DNA from: Fomitopsis serialis
Taxonomy: Eukaryota; Basidiomycota; Agaricomycetes; Polyporales; Fomitopsidaceae
Direction: 5' to 3'
DNA: 64,000 bases
NCBI RefSeq assembly: GCF_022376445.1
Contig: NW_025954994.1
Coordinates: 62,001 to 126,000 of the forward strand
The notes under the pieces are model-generated. The model was not told where the DNA came from. It did not search any database and was given only the letters and a program-made list of their open reading frames with translations. The position numbers and the translations under genes are program-made. Within the stretch, counting starts at the first letter, position 1; each line of letters begins with the position of its first letter. Below, piece by piece: positions 12,279 through 23,732 of this stretch.

Positions 12279-12327
12279 CGCGAGGCTAGCACAGCATAGA
12301 TTATAATCGACAGCGCCCACTCAGTGG
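12279..12327 (-). promoter_or_regulatory. Two-part conserved upstream element, FtsJ copy 2
   Basis: Read toward the gene: CCACTGAGTG (12318-12327), a gap of 27 nt, then GCTAGCCTCGCG (12279-12290), about 130-180 nt upstream of the ATG. It matches the pair upstream of copies 1 and 3, although flanking sequence is much more diverged. An A-rich TATA-like stretch (CATAAAAATC) follows about 60 nt before the ATG. Confidence 0.45.
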
Positions 12328-13561
12328 TGGACCGCGGAGAGCCCAGTTGGGTGAACAGCCGCTGCGATGCTCGGTTTGAGCTAATATCACTTCAGCAAGA
12401 TGATCGAGGCACTGACTCACATTTCAAGCAACGCGGCGACTCGAGGCGCATAGTGGTTCGTCTCCATTGCCTGAGATGACTACTAGGCTGCCGAGACAAC
12501 ATGGTGGACCTCAGGTACTGGGCAGCCGTGATCCTATGATGCCGGGTGCTTCTGGAGTCCTATGGAATGTCCACCTGTCGCTGAGGAACCACGGTGAGCT
12601 TGCGCCCTCATGAACCACTTGCGCCTGCAGGGGGCCGGCCTCCGACGCCCCAATAGCTATCCGGTCTCCGAGGCTACGATGTACCTGCTAGAACACGGCT
12701 CGCCGCAATGGGCCTTTCTGCTAGTATCTCTGGAGCCTTGTCTCCAATGATGGCGAAGGTGTGTTGCCCGCTGCCGGCGGGCGCTTCTTTCCATTGCTGA
12801 CTCTTGCCCCAGATGCACCGACAGTTCACCGCATTGCTATGCATAAGTACTACAATTCGTCCTCTCCCGGTGTCCTTCTCGAGTTCGTTACCCACCTGGT
12901 CCGGCGGTGATGTGGACGTCCACGATGTGTACCGCGCACCGAGTCGGCGGCGGAGCCGCTGAAGACTCATCTGTCGACCAATGCACCAAGAACCTCGCCT
13001 TTTCCGTCTCCACACTGACGAGGTTCCTCTGAAACCGCATACACCACTGTGTGGGCGCGACCGAGTGGTGGGGCCATCATGACCGCGCGTTGATGGACGT
13101 AATACTTACCTCGAGCACGCGTACGAGACGGGTACAGTGATACCTGGCCTCGAACACAAGGTTGTTCGACGCGTTACATCGGCGGACTGTGCTGTGCTCG
13201 AACGAACTATCGGGAAGGCGCGAGGGCGTGTACATGGGGCGATTTGAATACTGCCTGTATCGCCTCCGATACTCCTAGCCATGCGCTTGTACCGTTGTGT
13301 ACTTGGGCGATTGGATGTAGCTACGCATGACGTGGCACACGGAACGTCACGAATCGTTGGAACTAGCATATACGCACTGGATACAAGTACAGACAAATCG
13401 ACAAGCAGGGAGTGACCAGACAGGAGTCCGAAAGCGCGACACGAAACATTTTGTGATGAGCGAAACTGTATTGGACTACCTCAAGCTTCCGCGACGTTTT
13501 GAATAGTCCATAGACCGCGCCGCAGAGAGCGCGGCAACCCTGCAGCATGAGGACCCACTCT
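12328..13561. other. Intergenic stretch between FtsJ copy 2 and the MYND pseudogene
   Basis: About 1.2 kb. Open frames on the minus strand near 12674-13015 and 13106-13396 resemble no family, and I cannot support a gene. Confidence 0.4.
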
Positions 13562-14402
13562 CTACGGCCACACCCACTTGACCGTCTTCGGCGTCTTGCA
13601 GAACGCCTTATGCTCGCGCCAGTGGTTCTTCTAGCACTCAACGGAACAGTACCTGACAGTAAGTATTCAGTAGAGCTCACACAGCATACACGCACAAAAT
13701 CATCCACCGACCTCGTCAAATCACACCCACTACACTTTTTCGTGGGCACGTCCACCGTTTCCTCGCGCTGGCACCCAGCGCAGACGGCCATGGGCGGGAA
13801 GTCGAGCGGGTTCTCGCGCGGGCCAGGCGGCTGCGGCGGACGGCCGGTCATGCTTGCCATCTGGATGTGCGCTGAACGCAGCTGCGCGGCGCACGGGCCC
13901 GTGCTGGGGTCGCAGACGAAGTGGAACTGTAGTGGCGATTACGGGCGGGTGAGCATGGAGACTGATGGAGTGAGGGGGGCAGGAGAGGTTGCGGGGATCG
14001 GGACGTACGTAGAGGTTCGAGCGGGGCGGCTTGAGGTGCGACCAGCTCGCCGCGTCCTGCTGGGACATCCGCGCTGGTTTGTCTGGTTGGCACATGCTTT
14101 GAGTCTCTGAAACGCGTCATATCACGCCGAGGACACGCACCGCAGAACTCGCAGTGCCACTTCTGCGTGTGCTTGATGCTGGCGTAGTTGAGCCCGACAA
14201 ACTCGCGCGCATAGCTATCGATCTCTGGCGGGCGCATGCCTGCGCGGGGCAGCTTGAGACGAATATCGACCTCGGCGCGCCTCTGGTCTTGACCAAAGCG
14301 ATCGTCGGATGAGGAGTCGCCCTTCGCCGACCCGTAGAGGATCAGGAGGAGATGGAGGTAATCCGGCCCATCTGGCAGCGTCCCGGCCGTCTTTGCAGAC
14401 AT
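13562..14402 (-). pseudogene. MYND-finger protein gene with in-frame stop in the finger
   Basis: Starts at an ATG at 14402 with the block LPDGPDYLHLLLILYGS, repeated in the fragment at 20.3 kb. Exon 1 ends near KHTQKWHCEFCG; a later exon reads FHFVCDPSTGPCAAQLRSAHIQM and runs into the finger CAGCQREETVDVPTKKCSGC. Splicing GACGAG|gtcggt...gtcag|GTACTG continues it as YCSVEC, then a TAG stop at 13631-13633, then KNHWREHKAFCKTPKTVKW to a normal stop at 13562. The downstream part supplies the last His and Cys of the MYND zinc site, so the stop removes a needed ligand pair. MYND fingers usually bind proline-rich protein partners. The stop fits a CAG-to-TAG transition at a usual Gln position. A sequencing error or stop-codon readthrough are alternatives. 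Confidence 0.7.
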
Positions 14403-15348
14403 GTTACGACGTTTTTCGAAGTGGATTTGCAGCCAAGTCACGGCGAGTATGTAGATGAGCTGGGGTGTCGAGGCGGTATGGATTTAAGCGCCAACGTTGT
14501 GTGGCCACCGTTCGTTTTTTGGGGAAGGTTGAGATCGACACGGAGTTTGCCGCTCCGTGTACGTACGCGTCGGCTTCTTTGTTTCACACCGGCTTGCTTC
14601 ATCTAGGCAGCGTCTGGAGCTAACCAAATCGACTCGACAGAGGATCTGACGTTGACAGGTAATTAACGGACGTCGTGCACTCGACGCGTCATAATACTTG
14701 CCTTTTAAGGAGAAGCACCTTCCAAATCCGTCAGACGGTACTGCAGTGTGACGTCTCCTTCGTCTCGTACTCATTTCGCACTCCGCCGCGGCTTCTGAAG
14801 GGCTCCACTTTCTCTCATTATAAAAGGGCTGTCCTGCGCTTTCACTTCTGCTACCTTTCCCTCCTCCCTTTGCGCCAAGCCGTCCATTACTGCAAGACCA
14901 AGTGAGGCGAGAATCGCAATGCAACAAGTACTCGGACTCCTTCGGAGTCGCTCCTTCACCCAAAATCCGGACAACGATCTAGGAGAGTTGTCCGGATCCT
15001 ACTAAGACCTGTTTGTACATGCAGATTCGATTGAACAGGACGTTCTTGAGAGGCGCTGCCACCCGGAAGGGCGATTCCAGGCCTTTACGCGTCTACGCAT
15101 TAGACTGGATGACGCGTCTGAGGTGAGTACGCAGCTTCAACACTTCGGCGATTCCAAAATATCATTCGCGTCTCAGATCTCAGAGACCGAGCGCGTTGAA
15201 TCTTGGTTGATCCTGACCTCGGGGGCAACGTCAGCAGAAATGACACGCGTGTCGCGGTCGCCCCGACGCGCGCCTGTCGCTCTCCAGCGTCAGCCACAAC
15301 GATCATAACCGGCAGGCACCATGCTTCCCCTCTTCGCTTTCCCCAACC
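14403..15348. other. Divergent intergenic region
   Basis: Lies between the 5' ends of the MYND pseudogene (-) and the FUSC transporter (+), so both promoters should be here. It holds a hairpin at 14965-14997: arms ATCCGGACAAC and GTTGTCCGGAT with an 11-nt loop. No supported coding region. Confidence 0.4.
14965..14997. repeat. Short inverted repeat (hairpin)
   Basis: Perfect 11-bp arms separated by 11 nt, about 350 nt upstream of the transporter start. It may be an operator-like palindrome or chance. Confidence 0.4.
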
Positions 15349-18300
15349 ATGGCCCCAGCCGTCGACGAAAAACGCGAAGAGGTGACCCCGGAGTCGCCTC
15401 GCAAGACCTGGAACGTGCCGCCATGGATCTCGTCGAACATACGCTCAAAGAAGAGCTGGAAGATGCTTGTTAGGTGCTGGGTCGCGTCCTGGGTCGCGTT
15501 CATCCTCCTCCTGCCGCATGCGTCCTTGACGACGCTTGGGAACACGTACGTATAACTTGTTCCACGACCATGAAAATGCTTTCTAAAGTGGTGGACCCAC
15601 AGAGCGTTCTTCGTTCTCCTGGCCAGTCTGATGGTGCCGCCGAACATGCCCCTGCAACTCTTTGTTTTTGTGAGCGAGCTGAATGCGCATGCTTTGGTCA
15701 GACTCCCCTTACCGTGTTGTGATAGGCTCTCTTGATGATTATTATTGGCCTGTGTCTTGGATGGGCTCTTGGTGCGGCGGGGATGGCTGCAGCGCTCGCG
15801 GCGCGCAACCAGGTTTTGTTGAAGTCGGAGCTAGAGAAAGTCGAGCAGAGGTGCGTCAGTCCCCCTCTACAGCATTGTGTCAGTTCACTTATATGCCGTC
15901 GTTGCGGCGCGTAGTGTCGCGGGCCTGGCCAACCCTGACGCGCTCTTCCAGGCCAGCATCTTCGAGGGCGCGTTCCTCGATACTCGTTCGTCTGTCCTCT
16001 TTGGTGTCTTCCTCGCCATCGCTATCTTTATTCTCTCTCTCCTGCGTGCGTACGCTCCGAGGCTAACGATCATGTCCGTCTTCGGCATGATCGCCGTGGA
16101 CATTTATTGCGTGAGTGTCATATATCTCTGTCAGTCGCACGCACGTACGGAGACGCGCCTATTCGCTGTTGGCAAGAGGGAGAGTGCGCGCGGCTTGTCT
16201 TCTCCGAGGCAAGGTGTTCAGGAAGCAAGCCTCTCCGGCGCCCGAGATGCAGCCATTTATCCCAACTTGACATTCGTTCAGAGGACAATTTTGCTGACAT
16301 CGCTTCGATAGAGCTATGGGCCGCTCTTTCCTTTTGCGCAATACACAATCTTGACCTCGCTGCTCATCTCCCTTGCGTGCTACATGGCCATCGGGCTCGT
16401 GGTCATCATATTCGTCTTCCCGGAGACTCTGAATCACGCTACCCTCACAACGGTCACGACCGTACTCGACACGATCGAGGGCGTCATCAAGCTACAGGAA
16501 GAGGTCCTATCCATTAGCTCGCTGCCGAGTGATTCATCGTATGATGAAACTGGAAAGGGACCGACAGAACAATCTCTAGCCAACGCACTTGCGGAGGGCG
16601 GTCCGCTTCTCACCAAGTTAGCAGGTGCTCGCGACGCGATGCTGGGTCTAGCGAAAGGATGTAGGGCAGCTTCCCTTCGTGAACCTCGAATGAGCGCTGA
16701 CGATTTCGGCAGTGGGTGCGCAGCTACCGATGCTTAATCTCGAGTTCAGCTGGGGCAAGTGGAGTGGAGACGACATCAAAGCACTCGAAAAGCCAATGGC
16801 TGGTGTCGTTGGACGTGTCGGTACGTGCGTGGTGCCTCTTTCTCGAACGCAGACTAATATCCCTTTAGCGGCACTGCAGGGATTCGCGAGGATCCTTGGC
16901 CGGACATTGCGTCAACGCCCACCTTCAACATCCCCCTCACGCGTATCGACCCACGACGGGTCTACCGAGTCGACGGACGCCAGTATCAGGGACTCCATTA
17001 TGGGTGACACCCAGCTCTTCCGAGACCTCCGCGGACCGAAGAACCACTACACCCCTGACGCTGTCCCCCTTTCCGAGCTCATCCCGATCCTACATTCGTG
17101 CACGGCGCCTCTTCGTACCGCCGTCGTCGAAGCGCTCTCCGCCGTACGCGCCGTGTTCGACTCGGTCAACACCCGGCGATACAAGCGCGGAAGCACCGAG
17201 CACCTGGACGAGACCCTCGTCACGCTCGACGCTGCTACCGCAAACCTCACCCGCGCCCTCGACGCGTTCCGCACGACGGACCGGTTGGCGTTGCTAGAGC
17301 CGTTCGCATCGTTTCTCAATCCGAGCGCCGAGCAGGAACTACCGAAGGCGGGCTCGACGCCCTTCCGCTCGCTGTTCATCGCGTATGTGTTTGCTTCGAA
17401 CCTTGTGTCTGTCGGCGGTGCGGTGCGGGTCTTGGCAGAGGGCGTGGCTCGCACTGCGAAGAGTCGAAGGCGGAATCACTTGTGGGGCCCGGGTGCGATC
17501 GCGCTCGGAAAAGTGCTGGGGCGGCGTCGGAGGGGCGAGAGAGGCGGCGCGAATAACGAGTTGGGCGGACAAGGTGCTCTTGGGGAAGCTCCGCAGGGAC
17601 CCGCGGGAGGGGACTGGGAGAGGGAGGAAGAGGTGTACCGTAAGTTGCTATCGATGGAATCGAACACGAGCGACAAATGAGTTGATGTATTGGGATTGAA
17701 GGCAGAGACCCGGACGGTCGACCTCCCAGCAATCCGGGTCAGCATGTCATGAATGCAATCCATCGCATGTGGCTGTGGGCGCAAACTCCTGAGGCGTTGG
17801 TGAGTATTTGCTCGTTTGGGCAGAAGCTATGAGCTCATGTTCCCGTAGTTCGCTTTCAAGATGGTGTTCATCACCATTGCCCTCTGGATCCCTGCGGTCT
17901 GCCGCAGTAGTGCGCGTGAGTGCCGTCCCAGTACTCCGCACTTGATCCTCACGCTGATGGGGCTCGTGTGTAGATTTCATTTATGCACAGAAAGGCTTAT
18001 GGTATGTCGGTTTCATCAAGTGCCAGACGTATCGCTGAACATAACGGCAGGGCTTTGATCATGGCACAAACTACGCTTAACATCTACGCTGCGGACCAGA
18101 TCTTCAAGTGCGTCTCCTTGACTTAGTAGATCCTTGATCCAATGCAGTGACTGACCGTAAGACGTTTAGCATATTTGCGCGAGTCCTCGGTACATTCGTC
18201 GGTCTCGTTCTTGGGCTGCTATCATGGTACATAGGTGGGCGTGCATGCCTGAGTGAGCATGGAAGCGGCATTGATCGAGATGTTGCAGGTTCTGCCAAGA

Positions 18301-19635
18301 GCATCGGCAGCCCGTACGGAATGGCAGCTGTTGTCGCTGTGGTCCTGGTGCCGGTACTGTTCTTGAGGTTATTCACCCCGATGCAGTATCTGCCGGGCGT
18401 CCTTCTTGCCGGCGTACGTGTCACATCAATGATATAACAAAGGAGAAACTCAACTGACGTGTTGCGCATACCAGGTTACCTGGGCCCTCGTCATAGGCTA
18501 CTCCTGGCTCGACGGCCACATTGCCGTCCTCGGAAACGTCGGGGTCGGATGGTCTGTCGCATGGCGAAGATTCGTGCTCGTCATCATTGGTATGTTCTCG
18601 CTTTGCTTGTCGCTGACCAAGTGTGCATCGTTCTGATATCCATCTGAATGTACAGGCGTTGCAGCGTCATCTGTCATGATGATCCTCCCGCCACAGTCAG
18701 CACGCCGCTCCGTCCGCCTCCGCTGCGCCTCGTCATTGTCTGCGCTCTCCTACCTTTACTCGCATCTCATGGCGGCGTGGATCTCCCCAGGATCGTCGTC
18801 TGAAGGGGGTGAGGACGGTGATACGCCTGACGACGTTGACCCGAACAAGCGATCATGGGTCCAGGAATATCGCGAGCGCTTCATTGAGATCGCGCAGCAA
18901 TTGCAGCTTTTGAGAACACAGGCAGGGATAGCGAAGCTGGAGGGAAACGTCAGAGGGAAATGGCCAGCGGAAGAGTACGCGCAGCTGGTTCAGGTAGAGA
19001 GCGAGATGACTTGGGCTCTGGGAGTCGTGAGTAACTTAAAACCGGTGTTTGAGTGCGCATAGTACTGATATCTCGATAGTTGGGAGGTTCGCTGAGCCAG
19101 CTCGACGACGATACCAGGATGGGACTGTTGAAGCATACAGTGGTCGTCAACCCGAACTTCGTGAGTGGCATGATCTCGTCTACGCATCCGTCTCCTGATC
19201 ACTGAACGACCCCTTTATGAATACAGATCGGCGATGTAATGTCAGCATTCCTCCTCGTCTCGCAATCGCTACGAACGGGCGAACCTCTCCACCAAGCCCA
19301 ATCCGAGGATCTTATAGAGCGCGCGTTCTACCATGGCGCTTCGCCAACAACGATGCCTGGGCTGGATGCAGAGGCACTCAGGGATTCGCGTCTGAAGCGG
19401 CTGCAGTCCGTTACTACGTATGAGTACATGTTCTATGCCAGCGGTGTTGTTGCCGTATTCCGCATGCTCGAGGTGAGGCGTCTTATCATTTTGCGTGGTA
19501 CTGAGCCAAACCGTCTGAATACGCTTCGTGTCCCAGGGCTTGAATGAAGCGAGACAAATCACAGCAAGGCTCTGCGGCGAGGTTCCTCTTGAAGGCTTCG
19601 ATGTATGGAGGGAGAAGTACCAACAAACAGTATAA
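15349..19635 (+). CDS. FUSC/ArAE-type integral membrane transporter
   Basis: Large multi-exon gene (more than ten exons, introns mostly 50-60 nt) resembling fungal membrane proteins with an ArAE_2_N-type N-terminal transmembrane half, a FUSC-like second membrane half and a cytosolic C-terminal domain. N-terminus MAPAVDEKREEVTPESPRK is followed by helices WVASWVAFILLLPHA, AFFVLLASLMVPP, LLMIIIGLCLGWALGAAGM, VLFGVFLAIAIFILSLL and LLISLACYMAIGLVVIIFVF. A soluble linker spans about 16.4-17.7 kb. The second block holds MVFITIALWIPAVCRSSA, LNIYAADQIF, VLGTFVGLVLGLLSWYIG and VAVVLVPVLFLRLF. The tail includes AFLLVSQSLRTGEPL and ends ...EKYQQTV at 19635. Related plant and bacterial families export organic acids or aromatic compounds; the substrate here is unknown. 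Exon junctions checked by eye keep the frame open at the 5' and 3' ends. It sits between the two arms of the MYND-FtsJ inverted duplication. Confidence 0.82.
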
Positions 19636-20262
19636 TCGTGTAAGCGTATTGTGATCAGGAGTAGCGTAATTTCTTGTGCGGAAGCCATACCTTGCATCGA
19701 TGCAGAATATACCCAAAACATCGATAGCGAGGCCTGCAGGTCGTGTACAGCCACTCGAGAGTTGGCATTGCACCAGCAATATTTACATTCAATGTCTGAG
19801 TCTGGAGAGGGCGAAAGAAACCTCACCAGGCGTTCGAACCCACCGCGATCCACTTCAGCGCAGAATGGTGATGCCTTTCATCGTTCACAAGTGCCGTGTT
19901 ATGGCTGAGAGGAGCCTGAGGTCAGTACGACCGTGACCTGGCAACTTGAAGTTCCTGCTTTAGCGCCCACGCGCGTCGCCGCTGCTCGAGGCGGCTCTAC
20001 TGCATACCTTCCTTAGCGACTACGTTCTCAACTTCTCGTATAATTTGAAGCGCTCTTGTTCAGCTCGAGACAGAAATCAGGTCGCACAGACATCAATCTG
20101 ACACAGATAATCAACTGTAAGTAGGGATGCTAGCCTTTCCCATTGACAACGCCGACGGATGGTGGCGTTGCCGTTCGATTTCTCAAATTTTATCCATTCA
20201 AGACTTTTCCTCCTCCGTAGCTGAATTGCTTACAGTACTATAGCGCCACTTCGCAATCGCAC
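19636..20262. other. Intergenic stretch
   Basis: Between the transporter stop and the MYND fragment. It contains the transporter 3' UTR; no supported gene was seen. Confidence 0.35.
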
Positions 20263-20420
20263 ATGCCTGAAACTCCCGTTAAAATGCTACCGGATGGACC
20301 GGACTACCTTCATCTTCTCCTGCTGCTCTATGGCTCGACAAAAGACGACCCTTTGTCGGACGATCGCTATGGGGAGGGCCAGCGGCGCGTAGAAATTGAC
20401 CTCCGTCTCAAGCTGCCGCG
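20263..20420 (+). pseudogene. MYND-gene 5' fragment (copy B)
   Basis: The first ~50 codons (MPETPVKMLPDGPDYLHLLLLLYG ... DDRYGEGQRRVEIDLRLKLPR) closely match the start of the MYND gene at 13.6-14.4 kb. After KLPR the similarity stops and the frame runs into unrelated sequence; no MYND cysteines follow. It is a truncated duplicate lying just upstream of FtsJ copy 3, mirroring the arrangement at 10.9-14.4 kb. Transcription is unknown. Confidence 0.65.
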
Positions 20421-21156
20421 CCGCCTCACGCTGAGCCTCGAGCTTTCGGCGGACTCTCGCAGGTGCTCCGGGTACCAAGTACAGCTGCTATGCTGTTCAT
20501 GGACGAACTGCATAGAAGACACACATAAGCTTGCGACGCGCCGCTTGGGGGGTGTCGAGTCATAATGGTGGTGGACCTTCACCACCGATACAATGATACC
20601 GAGCCGGATCAGTGTTATGGAACTACTGTCCTTGTACCTCTTCAGCAAAAAGGCGGAGGGTGCTGCGCTAATCAGATCGTCCTTAGCTTGCGCCAGGACG
20701 ATACAGCGGTACATACTACTAGTCCTTGTAAGCGATTATACGGAATGCAGTGCCACTGTAAAATTAACATTGACTCGCAACAGTACATTCAAGACGCACG
20801 ATGGGCAGTACGTAGCGTGTCAGCACTCGACGTCGAACCTAATCATCGGTCGACCCGAGCGCAGCTTAGAAGCTCGCTTTGCATCGAACCACTGGCATGC
20901 TGGCCAATTCATGCTGCGGTCAGTACCGCACTCGTCATTGTACGCTATTTTGGTTTCGAACGAGCTGCGGTCCACAGCTGCCGTGGACCTGGAGCTCACA
21001 CATCTGAAGTGCTGCCGCGTAGAGGAAGTTGTTGCGTGTCGAGTCATGTTGTAGTGCCCTAGTCAGTATTCTGATTGTCAAGTAAAGACATTATCGTGGA
21101 CACCGAATACGAGAGCTCCGCATACATTGCCCGACTGTCCGATTAACTGCGGTTCG
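20421..21156. other. Unassigned stretch after the MYND fragment
   Basis: About 740 bases where the rest of the MYND gene would be expected. No MYND-like block was found in any frame, and no other gene is supported. Confidence 0.4.
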
Positions 21157-21207
21157 CCACCGAGTGGGTTGCATTCAGTGAAGGCTTCGACTGTCCTAGC
21201 CTCATGT
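21157..21207 (+). promoter_or_regulatory. Two-part conserved upstream element, FtsJ copy 3
   Basis: CCACCGAGTG at 21157-21166, a gap of 23 nt, then ACTGTCCTAGCCTCATGT at 21190-21207, about 144-194 nt before the ATG at 21351. Sequence and spacing match copy 1 exactly in both half-elements. Confidence 0.5.
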
Positions 21208-21350
21208 CGCGGTACCAATGTCGACGCAGCCCCAGCAAGGCGGTGATTCCGCGCACCGCCTCGGGTCCACGATTTGAGATTTCACTCAAGAATACCTCGG
21301 AGAGAACACGCATAAGTACCAGTAGCCAGAGTGACAGCCACCCACTCGCC

Positions 21351-22875
21351 ATGGATCGCATTGTCTTTGCTTCAACACAATCTCCGATGTCGATGCCGAA
21401 ATCGACCGGGTACTGAGTGTTAGCCCCATCCTAATCACCTCGAAGCTTACCCGCTTCGAACTCCCCTTCTTCAATGCGTCGCCCGCCCTCCGCAGGCTCC
21501 TCGTGCTGAAGGAGTTGTATGGTGTCCACAACACTGTCGACCGCAACTACACCAAATGGGCCCAACAGAACCGCGCCGCCCGATGGGACACCAATTCCCG
21601 GTGCCTAGAAGACTTCAAGAAAGCATTCGAAGAGATTGTTGAACTGACTACTAACCGTTACCCTGCATTCGGCGGGGACCTGAGCACGCCCGGCCCACCA
21701 CTTCCTCGACCTCGGCTGTGCCCCGGGCGGATTCGCTCCCTGGCTCCTACAAAACACACCTATGCAAGGCACGGGCATCACTTTGCCTCTGAGTGCCAAC
21801 GGCATCCCGATGCACAGTGGCCTCCGTGCCTTCGATAGGCGATTCCGGACATACGAAGAGGATGTATGCCAGATCGCTAGAGGGCAGTATTCGGCGACCA
21901 CTGGTCGCTGGGACGGTATGTATGGACCATTCTCCAAGCATCACAACGGACTTAGACCAGACTGTAGACCACATCCCACCTGCAGGCTTCGATATCATCA
22001 TTGCGAATGCCGTCGTTATGCTAGCAGAAGATGCGCCGACGGTCACCAAGAAACTCTGCCTGGTATATGCACAGCTCCTCGTGGCCTTCAAATACATTGC
22101 CACCGGCGAACTCTCGTCATTTCTCTGCGAACGCGACCATTCGACTCGATCATTGACATAATTGCGATGCTTACCGAGGCGTTCAAGTCGGTGAATGCTG
22201 TCAAACCGCGATACCAGGCGAAGACTTCATTCGCCTACGTCGTCTGCCAAGGCTTCAAAGCGACCGCCGACACCAAACATTGGTACTTGGATCGCCTCCG
22301 CGCAGTCATCCGATATTTGGACACATAAGTGAGTAGCACATTACTAGATTGTTGCGACATAGGATACTCATCGCGTGCATACAGCGGCCGGTCATGTCGA
22401 TACGACCTGCGGCACCTGCCTTCCCCGCCTCTCCGGTACTCCCTCTGGACCGGAGACTCTTCCCTTCATAGTAGACCTCTTCACGTTCGCTTGGAACTGC
22501 CAGTACGACGCGATCCACAACGACTACGAGAGGGTCCTGAGTGCCAGCGGTTCAGGTAGGTTCCAGTGGTCGCATCTATCAGTGAGAAAGTGCAGCACTG
22601 ATGATCATTCGTGGTCCGTAGCAGCGCTGGTGATTCCTGCCACCGTGCTGAATCCACAACCGTCGGCCGCACAGTCGTGCAAATACCTGTTGCACGACCG
22701 TACACGCATGCAGATCCCTGTTGCACGGTCGAACGTGACCAGTTCTTCCGATTGGCGAAGCCGACTCGCCGAGCCGCAGCAGTACGATGAAGCCTGGCGC
22801 CACGAAGAGAAGAACACCGGATTCAGAGGCCTCTTCCGTGCGCCGCAGGGCGCGAGCGACCGCCAGTGGCGGTGA
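21351..22875 (+). pseudogene. FtsJ-fold methyltransferase copy 3 (multiply broken)
   Basis: Homologous to copy 1 along its whole length, but not translatable. The first frame meets a TGA at 21414-21416, while the matching residues DVDAEIDRVL sit in another frame. A second frame change lies between about 21672 and 21700, just before an intact SAM motif HHFLDLGCAPGGFAPWLL. A one-base loss near 22108 separates FKYIATG from the conserved strand (LVISLRTRPFDS). A TAA at 22326-22328 sits at the splice junction where copy 1 reads on. The last exons (VDLFTFAWNCQYDAIHNDYERVL, then after an intron ...DWRSRLAEPQQ ... GASDRQWR) align with copy 1 and fix its C-terminus. It probably decayed after duplication and helps date the module. 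Confidence 0.8.
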
Positions 22876-22885
22876 ATCACTTTCC

Positions 22886-22932
22886 TTCAACCTTCAAACG
22901 TTCAACGTTCAAATATCAAACGTTCAACCTCA
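22886..22932 (+). repeat. Short imperfect tandem repeat
   Basis: Repeats of a TTCAAACG/TTCAACG-like unit of 7-8 nt just after the stop of FtsJ copy 3. Simple low-complexity DNA in the 3' flank. Confidence 0.5.
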
Positions 22933-23732
22933 ATGACTGGACATAATAATTTACCGTAAATCTACGCCACCGTTGACTAGGACTGATAGTTTGCTTACCG
23001 TTTCACCAAGAACCTGCGTCGGCCTCCTTCTGTCGACGTTCGGACTCTGCGCCTTTATATCCTTCATCAGCCACCCTTCTTTCCGTTCTTGACTCGATAG
23101 GGTTTGCATTTTATCGCCAGTTACAACTCCTTGCGTTTTGATGATAGGAAACCACGGTCCTATGTTTCCTTCTTCAACATGTTGTCGATTATACTTCTGC
23201 TCAATTTCTCGCTGTTAGTTGTGCTTGCTTTCGAAAACGTCAGAATGGATTGCTACTCACTGAGCGTTCACCGTGCGATATAATGACGATATTGACCCTT
23301 CTCCCATTCCCCTATGCTCAGACCTATGTCGTTGATCCACGCACTAGTCATCGCGGATCGTCTCTTTGAAGGAACCCACAGCGAGGTCTCGCGCTCGTGA
23401 TTTGAAGAGGCAGTCTGCTTGTTGAGTCGACCGCGACTTGAAGTTGAACGTCGTCGCGACCCCAATTGCATTGAGCGGACCGTAGCACCTGCCTGTTCCG
23501 CCAGCAAGCCTCGTTTCCGAACAGTCATTTCATCGCAATGACAATGAAGCAGCCAGTCGAGTCAAGTACGAAGTCCAGCATAAGTCGTGCACTATCATAT
23601 CGGCCATGATAGTAGCGGTTAAGAACATCGCCGCTTTAACGCCCATGAGCACAGCGGCACACGACCACATTGTGTACGTACTGCTGCCGGCCATGGGTTT
23701 CTTGACTGTCTTCGCCACGGCCGTTCACTGAG
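22933..23732. other. Intergenic stretch
   Basis: Eight hundred bases upstream of the carboxypeptidase-like gene. A minus-strand open frame at 23268-23528 resembles nothing I recognise. Its promoter is expected here. Confidence 0.35.
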
